Notes under the pieces: model-generated
The model's database searches: none
What the model was told of the DNA's origin: nothing
Seen by the model: the letters and a program-made list of their open reading frames with translations, nothing else
Assembly: GCA_014055465.1 (NCBI GenBank)
Contig: WIAF01000017.1
Location: 1-47,843, forward strand
DNA: 47,843 bases
Source of the DNA: Nitrospira sp. CR1.1
Lineage (GTDB): Bacteria > Nitrospirota > Nitrospiria > Nitrospirales > Nitrospiraceae
Direction of reading: 5' to 3'
In this document: positions 15,945-23,306 of the stretch, one piece after another
How the letters are laid out: each line of letters opens with the position of its first letter
Numbering within the stretch: position 1 is the stretch's first letter
Program-made: the position numbers and the translations under genes

Positions 15945-17038
15945 AACCACCTGTCACCGTCCGTGCACGCCGGACAAAACATGGCGTCGTATATGACTGT
16001 TACTTTCGGCACAACAAGGAGCGCGTCCGATTTACGCTGAAGGATGTCGGCACTTTCCAAGAAGCTGAACGGAAAGCAGCGCAGTTGCGTGACGGAGTCG
16101 TAGCGGGAACTCTGTCTTTTAAAGGAAAGGCGGAACGCAAATACCAAGCCGGCTCCTTCGGAGCATTCCGCAAGATGTATCAGAAGGAGGTGGAAGTGGA
16201 ACAGCTGATGGATGTGAACCGAGCCCTGGGCATCGTCGATCGCTTCTTAATCCCACGCTGGGGCCATCTTCCCTTCACTGCCCTGGAGCGTAAACATGGA
16301 CTAGATCTCGTCCTGGATTTGCGAAAAGAGGGATACCAAGAACAAGGCATCCGTCGAATCGTGAATGTCGCTCGGCGCTACGTGACACTGGCGATGCGCC
16401 ATCGCGTATTGCCACCGAACACGTCCAACCCCCTTGCCGATTTGCCACTCGGCCAATACATCGCCCGAGACCGTACCGCCAGCCGTGAAGAGGTGCAGCT
16501 GCTGCTGTCGACTGGCTCATTCCGTATGCAGACGGCCATCACATTGGCGTTCAATGTTCCCCTCAGACAGGAACTGATTTTGGAAATGTCTCGCGAGCAC
16601 GTGTATCGACGAGCGGACGGCCTTTGGTATCGCCCACCGAAAGCACCAACGGTCATCAAAGGGCGGCCCCTGGAGTTGCCCCTCAATGCGACGGCTGCCG
16701 CCATCTTCGAGGCCTTGCCCCCGAAGTCGCCTCTAGTCCTTGGCGAATGGAAATCGGATAAGTTCCGCAAATCCTGGCGGCGTGTCTGCAAGAAGGCCGA
16801 GCCATCTATCGAAGACCTACATTTCCACGACCTTCGACGGAATGCTGGAGCGGCTCTGCAGGAAGCTCGTGTCCACCCGGGTGTGACGTCCCTGATCCTC
16901 GGCCACAAGTCTCAAGCAGTATCCGATATCTATAAAACGTTCGACTCCTACCGTCCGGATCTACGGCATGCCGTTGAGGTGCTGGATGCCGCATGGCGAC
17001 GCCTTTCTGATCCAACGCGACACGCTGAAGAAGAGTGA
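15941..17038 (+). CDS. Tyrosine integrase
   Basis: 365 residues. An N-terminal arm-binding-like strand region (VRARRTKHGVVYDCYFRHNK) precedes a core-binding domain (about 75-155) and the catalytic domain. FNVPLRQELILEMSREHV gives the box-I Arg, HDLRRNAGAALQEARVHPGV the His-x-x-Arg, and LILGHKSQAVSDIYKTFDSY the Gly-His and nucleophilic Tyr. It overlaps the Xis-like gene by ATGA. It is unrelated in sequence to the integrase at 7853 and to the large recombinase at 13224, so three distinct recombinase systems lie within 10 kb. Confidence 0.85.
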   Translation: MKPPVTVRARRTKHGVVYDCYFRHNKERVRFTLKDVGTFQEAERKAAQLRDGVVAGTLSFKGKAERKYQAGSFGAFRKMYQKEVEVEQLMDVNRALGIVDRFLIPRWGHLPFTALERKHGLDLVLDLRKEGYQEQGIRRIVNVARRYVTLAMRHRVLPPNTSNPLADLPLGQYIARDRTASREEVQLLLSTGSFRMQTAITLAFNVPLRQELILEMSREHVYRRADGLWYRPPKAPTVIKGRPLELPLNATAAAIFEALPPKSPLVLGEWKSDKFRKSWRRVCKKAEPSIEDLHFHDLRRNAGAALQEARVHPGVTSLILGHKSQAVSDIYKTFDSYRPDLRHAVEVLDAAWRRLSDPTRHAEEE

Positions 17039-17055
17039 ACGCCAAACAGTCTTCT

Positions 17056-17088
17056 TATCTCACATGAGATGTTCTGACTGAGCCATCC
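17056..17088 (+). repeat. Right copy of the direct repeat, with a perfect ATCTCA-CA-TGAGAT palindrome
   Basis: Contains TATCTCACA and TGAGCCATCC as at 15640-15661. Here the first part is also the left arm of ATCTCACATGAGAT (17057-17070), a member of the palindrome family found at 8976-9194. It lies 18 bp after the integrase stop. Confidence 0.45.
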
Positions 17089-17146
17089 GGTGTGAACACA
17101 CAGAGGCACAGTCGTTTCAACGGGCCATCCGCTGCCCATATGGAGC

Positions 17147-17169
17147 TGAGGCCGAACATGTCGGCCTCA
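17147..17169 (+). terminator. Perfect 9-bp hairpin after the integrase gene
   Basis: TGAGGCCGA-ACATG-TCGGCCTCA forms a perfect GC-rich stem of 9 bp with a 5-nt loop, between the integrase stop and the next gene. No T-run follows, so it may be a weak or Rho-assisted terminator, or a leader structure 27 bp before the next start. Confidence 0.5.
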
Positions 17170-17195
17170 CCGGCCCACACAAACGGAGGTTCATA

Positions 17196-17612
17196 ATGAC
17201 TCGTTTTGCACCGTTTACCGTATTGCGTCAGCAGATACACGAGGCGAAGGAAAAGGGAACTCTGACTCCCTCAACGGAAGCCTTACGCAAACAGTTTGAG
17301 TCCCTTGTGATGAATGACGTGAGCCCGATGCTCAAACATTTGGCGAGCATCCTGTGCCAAGAAGGTGTCCCTGCCTCCGTCCATATGAACCTGGAACACC
17401 GTCCAGCTTATGCCGAACTCCGTCTTGACGAAGCCAGCGTTCAATTCTTCATTGTCGACATGTTGGACAGTGCACACATCAGAGTGGACCGACACCTTAG
17501 CGGTGAACCTGACCCTTCCCACACGACCTTGATACCGATCAGCGGGCAGATACGGGAACGCCTCTCTTTTCGTTTAGAGGAGTTGCTCATTCAGACACTC
17601 GTGGCTCATTAG
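17196..17612 (+). CDS. Hypothetical protein, mobile-module cargo
   Basis: 138 residues preceded by a good ribosome-binding site (CGGAGG, about 6 bp before the ATG). It is a soluble alpha/beta protein: a helical N-terminus (LRQQIHEAKEKGTLTPSTEA), a central strand region (VHMNLEHRPAYAELRLDEAS) and a C-terminal amphipathic helix. No family is recognised. It precedes an SSB-like gene, as in integrative elements that carry DNA-processing genes. Confidence 0.55.
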   Translation: MTRFAPFTVLRQQIHEAKEKGTLTPSTEALRKQFESLVMNDVSPMLKHLASILCQEGVPASVHMNLEHRPAYAELRLDEASVQFFIVDMLDSAHIRVDRHLSGEPDPSHTTLIPISGQIRERLSFRLEELLIQTLVAH

Positions 17613-17697
17613 CATCGCCCGCCAGCCACGTGATGTGGGCTCTCAATACCGAGTCATCAGAGCAACGAGTTGAACTGTTTTCCCAGGAGAACAACAT

Positions 17698-18090
17698 ATG
17701 GATACGTACTCTTCGGATGCCGCACACAACCAGGCACCGTGTGACATTAATCGAGTCGAATTGACCGGCGTCGTCATGATGCCACTGGACTTATGCGCGG
17801 ACCCTTATGGCGCATTGATTGTCACAAGCTTGCTCTGCAGTCGCTCCCACCCACAAATGGCTCTCTGGGGAACCTTTGGGCAGCAGATGTATCTCTTCAA
17901 TGTGATCGCCTTGGGATCGGCGGGGGAACAGCTCGCCACGATTCAGCGAGGAAGTGTGATCTTGATCCATGGCTCATTGGACTACGCCTACAACCCCTCA
18001 GCCAAGTCGAGTGAGAGCCAATGGACCCAAGCGGTCCGTGCAGAGACCATCACGGTTCTGCAGATACCAAGCCCCGAGGTGACAGAATGA
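17698..18090 (+). CDS. SSB-like OB-fold protein
   Basis: 130 residues. The order of strands resembles single-stranded DNA-binding proteins: NRVELTGVVMMPLDLCADPY (N-x-V-x-L-x-G start), then LWGTFGQQMYLFNVIALGSA, and GEQLATIQRGSVILIHGSLD (the G...RGs.i.v.G.L turn of SSB). It lacks the acidic C-terminal tail used by housekeeping SSB for partner binding, so it is probably an element-specific ssDNA-binding protein. AGGAGA lies 9 bp upstream. The stop overlaps the start of the lipoprotein gene (ATGA). Confidence 0.6.
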   Translation: MDTYSSDAAHNQAPCDINRVELTGVVMMPLDLCADPYGALIVTSLLCSRSHPQMALWGTFGQQMYLFNVIALGSAGEQLATIQRGSVILIHGSLDYAYNPSAKSSESQWTQAVRAETITVLQIPSPEVTE

Positions 18091-19307
18091 CGGCGAACCT
18101 AATGAATGGAACAAACCTGCGTAGGCGTTCTACTGAACTGACCTGGAGAGGTCTTGTCGCGTTGACGACCGTCGCCTATTTAGTGCTGGAAGGTTGCATC
18201 CCGATCACTGAAGCGGTGAAGGAAGGGCCAGTCGTGAAAGCAGTGAGAGCCGTTCACACTCAGGGAAACATTGAGATGAACGTACTTCCACACCCCGACA
18301 ACCAAGGATGGACAGCCAGGCTGTCGCGACCTATCCTGCGCGAAGTGGAAGAGCATCGTGACGTAACAGTCCTCCGCCGATACTACTATTGGCAACCGCT
18401 AGCCTTGCCGGCTGGACTGTTTGCCTGCCCGACCTCCGCTTGGGCCTGGGCCTGGCATATCGTCACACCTATGGCTGCCCCGGAAATCCGTCGGAATCTT
18501 GCACATTACACCGTAGAAGCCTGCCTGCTCGCGCTCATGATCGCGAAGTCGGATCTCAAAAGAACAGTCGACGACCAAGTGGTGTCCACACGATTCGAGC
18601 CAGACTCCTTCCCTGTCCGAGAAGGCCATCTCACATTACGCTGGAACGGCCCCAAACAGGTCGAATTGTCATACCCAATCGATACGGATGGTCGGGCCGT
18701 CATACGCCTCAGCCATTTGGCCACTGCCATCCAGAATGCGGGCTATGGGTTGTATAACATTCCCACAGCTCAGGTCAGTCTCGAGGCGTGGCATGATAAC
18801 CGACTGCAGTCGAAACAGCTGCTACAGATAGCCCCAACAGCCCTTCAGCTAGCTGCTCGCCATCAAGAGCCGGCCATCGCGAGAACAGAACGTTGGCCAC
18901 ACCCGTTGGTGATGAAGGTCCGCATCCAGGGCAACACCTCCAAAGTGCTTGGCATAGAAGCGCACCTAAGCCGAATAGCGCTGAGACACCACATCCCGCT
19001 TGTCACACCGGAAGAGGTTCGCCCCCTTCTCCGCTTGGAACTCGAGCACATCATGAGCGGGATCACAGAAGATCAAACCGCTGTTTCTCCTGGCCACTGG
19101 CTCGCTCCAACCATATTACTTACAGTGCAAGCCGTGGATAAAACAGCAGGGTCCATACTCTCCCTCCAGTGCCACAATATTCACACGGGGGAGTTGCTGG
19201 CTCATATTTCGATACCTTCCAGCCCAGATGGGTTGGGGCAAGCCAAAGATCTGGCACTCTCCATATTTGACGACGCCCTCGGCGCCATCACCGTTTCTCG
19301 CAATTGA
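18087..19307 (+). CDS. Putative lipoprotein of unknown function
   Basis: 406 residues from the ATG at 18087, which overlaps the SSB-like stop. The N-terminus has basic residues (NLRRR), a hydrophobic stretch (GLVALTTVAYLVL) and a lipobox-like LEGC, so it is probably lipid-anchored in the envelope. The rest is predicted alpha/beta without membrane segments, with a conserved-looking C-terminal half (GHWLAPTILLTVQAVDKTAG, then HNIHTGELLAHISIP). No family is recognised. Coupling of a lipoprotein to an SSB-like gene hints at a DNA-transfer or envelope function of the element, but no conjugation gene is visible. Confidence 0.55.
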   Translation: MTANLMNGTNLRRRSTELTWRGLVALTTVAYLVLEGCIPITEAVKEGPVVKAVRAVHTQGNIEMNVLPHPDNQGWTARLSRPILREVEEHRDVTVLRRYYYWQPLALPAGLFACPTSAWAWAWHIVTPMAAPEIRRNLAHYTVEACLLALMIAKSDLKRTVDDQVVSTRFEPDSFPVREGHLTLRWNGPKQVELSYPIDTDGRAVIRLSHLATAIQNAGYGLYNIPTAQVSLEAWHDNRLQSKQLLQIAPTALQLAARHQEPAIARTERWPHPLVMKVRIQGNTSKVLGIEAHLSRIALRHHIPLVTPEEVRPLLRLELEHIMSGITEDQTAVSPGHWLAPTILLTVQAVDKTAGSILSLQCHNIHTGELLAHISIPSSPDGLGQAKDLALSIFDDALGAITVSRN

Positions 19308-19355
19308 AGCTTGGCGGATGATCTCGCTAGATCCTATAGCCAACAGTTAGGCGTA

Positions 19356-20276
19356 TCACACGCCATGAATGCGACTAATCTTATCCACTAGTGTTTCGCC
19401 ATTCTCGTCCTCGTCATTGTCGTCACAGATTTGGTATTCGCCGATCGGTGGTAGCTGGATTAAGGAGAGCGTAAAATCGTAGTTCTCCGAAACGATGCTC
19501 ATCTCGTGGCAGGGTTCAGCAAACCAGATGCCCGCAGGATGATTTATACCCAGACGTGCGTCCGCGCAAGCCTTGGGGCAGGCGGCTACCGAACTGTCAG
19601 GGACGGGAAGAACGCGGCCCGAGGTCTTGATGTAGACACCTGACTTGTACGCAGTCTTACTTGAGCGTGCCCAAAGTATGAATCCATCGCGAGATACAAC
19701 CAATACCGCCCGTTTTTCGGTGTAAAGCAGCCAGCGGAGCGTTGCGGCTATCAGCGAAACTTCATAACGCTCCGCGCAGTGACTCAGCATGTCAAATGTC
19801 ACCACCGTCCGCGCGTTGATCTGCCGGCGGTAATCGTCCAAAGGCATCAACAGATGTGCGGCAAACGTGTTGGCTTCGGACTCGATTTGTTTATATTCGG
19901 AATCCCATCTCACGACATCTTGCTGACTACAACGCATTCCATTGGGAAATGCGAGACGGTGAATCAGGTAATGGCCGAACTCATGCGCAAGAGTGAAGTT
20001 GATTCTGCCCTTGGAGGTGATGCCGTTGTTGTAAAGAATGCCCCAGCCCATTTTGCCGGGCGGTGCAGGTAAAAGAGCGCCATCGAAACCGGGCAACTCG
20101 TGCCCCTGTACTAACGAGAGAGGATCATCAGGAAACCAATGCCTGGAAAGACCCAGCGCGACTTCGGTGACCGAAACCGGAAAATGATTGGGACCGTGAA
20201 CGGCGCTAAGGATGGCAGATATGTCTGTGGCCCAGCGCGTTGGTAATCGCGCCTCGATCACTCTTTTTTGCCCCAT
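19356..20276 (-). CDS. ImmA/IrrE-family zinc metallopeptidase
   Basis: 306 residues. INFTLAHEFGHYLIHRLAFP holds the HExxH zinc site (His-Glu-Phe-Gly-His) of ImmA/IrrE peptidases. The third ligand region is IESEANTFAAHLLMP, with the Glu of ExxANxFA. These enzymes cleave a cognate XRE repressor to derepress mobile-element or stress genes. A C-terminal extension (about 200-306) carries a possible Cys cluster (AACPKACADAR) and an acidic tail. It overlaps the upstream XRE gene by 19 bp, the usual repressor-protease pair. Confidence 0.85.
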   Translation of the reverse strand: MGQKRVIEARLPTRWATDISAILSAVHGPNHFPVSVTEVALGLSRHWFPDDPLSLVQGHELPGFDGALLPAPPGKMGWGILYNNGITSKGRINFTLAHEFGHYLIHRLAFPNGMRCSQQDVVRWDSEYKQIESEANTFAAHLLMPLDDYRRQINARTVVTFDMLSHCAERYEVSLIAATLRWLLYTEKRAVLVVSRDGFILWARSSKTAYKSGVYIKTSGRVLPVPDSSVAACPKACADARLGINHPAGIWFAEPCHEMSIVSENYDFTLSLIQLPPIGEYQICDDNDEDENGETLVDKISRIHGV

Positions 20277-20578
20277 ATCTTTACAAGCTCGCGCAGCTTC
20301 TCCTTTGTCGATTCGTCCAGATCCTGATATTCGCGAAAGAACGCTTGATCCAAAACATCCTCGTTTGGAGCAACAGTTTTGGCGCTGACAAGATAGTCAG
20401 AGGTGACGCCCAAAACGCTAGCGATTTTGGCGACCTTTTCAGCCGATGGGCGAGGTGGCTCCTTGTTCTCCAACTCCCATATGTAGCTCTTGCTGGATTC
20501 GGTTAACTCCGCCAACTTTTCTAGGGTGTACCCGTTCTGTTTACGCAAAGCTCTAATTTTATTGCCAAGTGACGTCAT
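20258..20578 (-). CDS. XRE-family repressor paired with the ImmA/IrrE peptidase
   Basis: 106 residues from MTSLGNKIRALRKQ. The XRE helix-turn-helix is clear (GYTLEKLAELTESSKSYIWE, then LENKEPPRPSAEKVAKIASV). A C-terminal helical region (DLDESTKEKLRELVKIWGKK) probably dimerises or is the cleavage/interaction site for the peptidase. It is divergent from the ubiquitin-like operon and most likely binds the repeats in the 126-bp intergenic region, repressing itself and possibly that operon. The earlier in-frame start at 20596 lies within the operator region and is less likely. Confidence 0.82.
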   Translation of the reverse strand: MTSLGNKIRALRKQNGYTLEKLAELTESSKSYIWELENKEPPRPSAEKVAKIASVLGVTSDYLVSAKTVAPNEDVLDQAFFREYQDLDESTKEKLRELVKIWGKKE

Positions 20579-20593
20579 CCTGCGTCGCCTCCA

Positions 20594-20674
20594 CAAGTTC
20601 TGACCAATGATACAACAGGTACTTGACTAGCGAAAGTTGTATGTTATGATCAAGTTCTGAGTAGCGATACTTTC
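20594..20674 (+). promoter_or_regulatory. Divergent control region: sigma-70 promoter between two direct-repeat operators
   Basis: TTGACT (20623-20628), a 16-bp spacer and TATGAT (20645-20650) make a good promoter for the rightward operon. CAAGTTCTGA followed after 5 bp by GATAC occurs at 20594-20613 and again at 20651-20670, one copy on each side of the promoter. The second directly follows the -10 box. Two copies around a promoter beside an XRE gene fit repressor operators. Confidence 0.6.
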
Positions 20675-20704
20675 TGTTCTCCAATTAGAAAGGGAGGAAG
20701 TTTA

Positions 20705-20944
20705 ATGAAGTCCCCAAAAGGTCCACAAACGCATCATGTCGTCCACAATCCGCGGGGCGGCTGGGATGTAAAGCGGGGTGGTAGCGAACGGGCTAGCAGC
20801 CACCACGACACGAAGCGCGAAGCCGTCGATCAGGCCCGAGAGATCAGCCGCAATCAGAGCACGGAACTGCGAATTCATAAGCTCAACGGTCGAATCGGCA
20901 GCAGTGACAGTCACGGCGGCGACCCAAACCCGCCACGCGGGTAA
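20705..20944 (+). CDS. DUF2188-family protein
   Basis: 79 residues preceded by AGGGAGGAAG. The sequence matches the DUF2188 pattern: HHVVHNPRGGWDVKRGGSER, then ASSHHDTKREAVDQAREISR, NQSTELRIHKLNGRI and a final SHGGDPNPPRG. These small proteins have a two-strand, helix, strand layout and unknown function. They often sit beside defence and mobile genes. Here it is the first gene of the ubiquitin-like operon, 36 bp before the Ubl gene. Confidence 0.78.
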   Translation: MKSPKGPQTHHVVHNPRGGWDVKRGGSERASSHHDTKREAVDQAREISRNQSTELRIHKLNGRIGSSDSHGGDPNPPRG

Positions 20945-20980
20945 GATTTAACCAAAACTTCCAAGGATAGGAAATCGTAA

Positions 20981-21259
20981 ATGACACAAGAAAACTTAAG
21001 CCACTCCCTAGAGGCTTTCAAACACCATAAGTCTTTCACGATCGTCGTTAATGGCCGCCGTCGCACCATCACGGAAGACAAGCTCACTTACATCGAAGCC
21101 GTGCATTTGGCCTACCCAGGCGAGCAACCCTCGGACACGGTCTCCTTCACGGTCACCTATTCAAATCCACATGGCAAGGACGGATCTTTGGTTGAAGGTC
21201 AAGAAACGAAGATTCACGAAGGGATGATTATCAATGTCCGCAAGACTGATCGCTCGTAG
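20981..21259 (+). CDS. Multiubiquitin-domain ubiquitin-like protein (single domain)
   Basis: 92 residues. It matches the bacterial Multi_ubiq domain: FTIVVNGRRRTITEDKLTYI (paired strands and turn), EAVHLAYPGEQPSDTVSFTV, then KDGSLVEGQETKIHEGMIIN and VRKTDRS. The beta-grasp order is strand-strand-helix-strand-strand. Only one domain is present, whereas many family members carry several in tandem. The C-terminus ends TDRS, with no Gly-Gly for adenylation. The 3' end overlaps the E1 gene by 26 bp. Expected role: the modifier, or a scaffold, of a bacterial ubiquitin-like system. Confidence 0.85.
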   Translation: MTQENLSHSLEAFKHHKSFTIVVNGRRRTITEDKLTYIEAVHLAYPGEQPSDTVSFTVTYSNPHGKDGSLVEGQETKIHEGMIINVRKTDRS

Positions 21260-22424
21260 CTCAGACCTCAAGCGGCTGCAAGATGAGGGGTACGAGATCG
21301 AGGTCCGGAGTGGATTTCTTATCGTCCGTTCCGTTCCTTATGTCACATCCCGGAGAACGGTGGAGCGCGGGACCGTCGTCACAGACCTCGCACTGAATGA
21401 CGACATCACACAGAAGCCAAAAGACCATCAAGTGTGGTTTGCAGGGGAGCAGCCCTGCCATGCCACTGGTGCGCCAATTACCGCGCTTGGCTCACAGCAG
21501 GCCAAGCAGACTCTGTACGACGGCGTGGTAGTGGACCTTCGCTTCTCAGCAAAGGCGGACTATCCCGACTACTATGCAAAGATTACGCAGTATGTTGAAA
21601 TCCTATCCAATCCTGCGAAGTCCATTAAACCTGAGGAACCAGGTATAACAGCGCAGACCTTTCGGCCAATAGAGGCGTGCGAGGAAGATTCCATTTTTGT
21701 GTACACCGACTCTGCAACGAGCCGGGCGGGCATCGTACTCGCATCCGTTAAGCTCGCGATGAAGAAGATTGCCATTGTGGGTTTGGGGGGAACTGGCTCT
21801 TATGTGCTCGACCTTCTCGCCAAGACGCCTGTAACCGAAATCCATCTCTTCGACAATGACCAATTCATTCAGCACAACGCCTTCCGCTCACCTGGCGCAG
21901 CTTCAATGGATGACCTACGGCAGTATGTGTCCAAGGTTGAATATTACACAGCGCTCTACAGCCGTATGCGTCGCGGCGTGATCCCTCACCGCATGTTCAT
22001 CAGTGATGAGACCATTGACCATCTTAAGAACTTCGATTTTGTTTTCGTATGCGTAGATCGTCCGGCCGCCCGTAAGCTCATTTCGAACTTTTTGACTTCG
22101 GAGAACACGCCATTCGTTGATGTGGGCATGGAGCTTGAGTTGATCGATGATCAGGCAAGCCTTGTAGGAGCATGTCGAGTCACACTAAGTACGCCAGGGA
22201 AACGCGATCATTTCCGCCGTCACGTCTCGCTTGAAGGATCCGTTGCCGATGATTTGTATGGCAGAAACATTCAGGTTGCCGATATGAACGCTTTGAACGC
22301 CGCGCTAGCCGTTTTAAAATGGAAGAAATTCTGCGGTTTCTATCAGGACTGTTATCAAGAACACCAATCCGTTTATGCAATCAATGCGCACCAGCTCACC
22401 CGGGACGAAACGGGCACGGTATGA
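21234..22424 (+). CDS. E1-like ThiF-domain enzyme with N-terminal DUF6791-type region
   Basis: 396 residues in two parts. Residues 1-165 match the DUF6791-type N-terminus of multiubiquitin-linked E1 proteins (ARSSDLKRLQDEGYEIEVRS; HQVWFAGEQPCHATGAPI). The W..x..G...PC..G segment and later YPDYY could be an E2-like fold with a conserved Cys; that is inference. Residues 175-390 are a ThiF/MoeB Rossmann adenylation domain: KIAIVGLGGTGSYVLDLL (nucleotide loop), EIHLFDNDQFIQHNAFR (Asp and the Arg-bearing loop) and VCVDRP. It should activate the Ubl C-terminus as an acyl-adenylate. It overlaps both neighbouring genes. Confidence 0.85.
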   Translation: MSARLIARSSDLKRLQDEGYEIEVRSGFLIVRSVPYVTSRRTVERGTVVTDLALNDDITQKPKDHQVWFAGEQPCHATGAPITALGSQQAKQTLYDGVVVDLRFSAKADYPDYYAKITQYVEILSNPAKSIKPEEPGITAQTFRPIEACEEDSIFVYTDSATSRAGIVLASVKLAMKKIAIVGLGGTGSYVLDLLAKTPVTEIHLFDNDQFIQHNAFRSPGAASMDDLRQYVSKVEYYTALYSRMRRGVIPHRMFISDETIDHLKNFDFVFVCVDRPAARKLISNFLTSENTPFVDVGMELELIDDQASLVGACRVTLSTPGKRDHFRRHVSLEGSVADDLYGRNIQVADMNALNAALAVLKWKKFCGFYQDCYQEHQSVYAINAHQLTRDETGTV

Positions 22425-22882
22425 GACAGCTGTTCCTCAGACCAGAGTTTGTGGAATTCATACCGGAGCGTCTAGAAGATGGGGTCCTCTATATTTCCCA
22501 GCAATATCACACAGCCATACATCGCTGCTGCTGTGGCTGCGGGGAGGAAGTTGTAACCCCTCTTACCCCGACGGACTGGTCCTTGCAAATCGTTCAGGGT
22601 ACCGTAACACTCTACCCCTCTATCGGGAACTGGAGCAACTCCTGTCGGTCACACTACTGGATTCGCGATAGCCAAGTGGTGTGGACCGGATCGATGACCA
22701 AGCAACAGATCGAATACGGTCGTGCGTTGGACCAGCGCAATAGGGATGTGTTTTTCGCCGAGTTGAATCGCCAGAAGGAGTGTCGCACAGCAGCGTCGCC
22801 GTCACAGCGGATGGACCGGACGGACCGGCACTCCGGCTTGGTCAACGTGATACGGAACGCCTTCAAGAAATGGCTTGGCTGA
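22421..22882 (+). CDS. DUF6527-like metal-binding protein of the Ubl operon
   Basis: 153 residues from an ATG that overlaps the E1 stop (ATGA). Conserved-looking features are IHRCCCGCGEEVVTPLTPTD (a Cys cluster), then TLYPSIGNWSNSCRSHYWIR, with Cys, His and a PSIGN motif. These fit a metal site and match the DUF6527 family found beside multiubiquitin and DUF6791-ThiF genes. The C-terminal 60 residues are a charged helical tail. Possible roles are a peptidase or deubiquitinase-like partner, or an E3-like adaptor; sequence alone does not decide. No separate JAB peptidase is present. Confidence 0.72.
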   Translation: MRQLFLRPEFVEFIPERLEDGVLYISQQYHTAIHRCCCGCGEEVVTPLTPTDWSLQIVQGTVTLYPSIGNWSNSCRSHYWIRDSQVVWTGSMTKQQIEYGRALDQRNRDVFFAELNRQKECRTAASPSQRMDRTDRHSGLVNVIRNAFKKWLG

Positions 22883-23183
22883 CACTACGTCCCCGTGAGG
22901 CGCAATATCTTGCAGTGTCTGGGGCCTCAGTTCTGCTGGCGAACTCAACAAATTGCTATTTGGCGACAGCCGCTCATCTCATCACGAGCATGAGTCGAGT
23001 GACTTGCTCCTGTCCTTCAGTGCTCCAGCGACGCAGCTCTCTCCGCTGATCATGATATTTCGATCACTGGCGGCGGAGATGAGACATAATTTATTTTTTA
23101 AGATGACCATCTATCGTATCGACCGAGCTCTGACCCAATCTCATGCCTCCACTGAAAAGGATCGCCGATCAGAACTAGAGTAG
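22870..23183 (+). pseudogene. Possible trypsin-like serine protease remnant, frameshifted
   Basis: From an ATG at 22870, overlapping the DUF6527-like gene by 13 bp, the frame gives AVSGASVLLANSTNCYLATA then AHLI. This resembles the start of a trypsin-like protease, where TAAH holds the catalytic His. The frame breaks near 22985-23049, and a second frame continues to 23183 (LLLSFSAPATQLSPLIMIFR and onward). The catalytic Asp and Ser are not found. Either it is a decayed fourth gene of the Ubl operon or the resemblance is chance. Confidence 0.35.
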
Positions 23184-23306
23184 AATCGATAATTGCCATT
23201 CCTAGACAGTACCTTGCACACCCTCCCCGCAAAAACTGCGTTCACAATTCAGTTGCATGAGCCAACCTGGAACCCCGACCTGTAATAACCAACACAGGAG
23301 GTGCCC

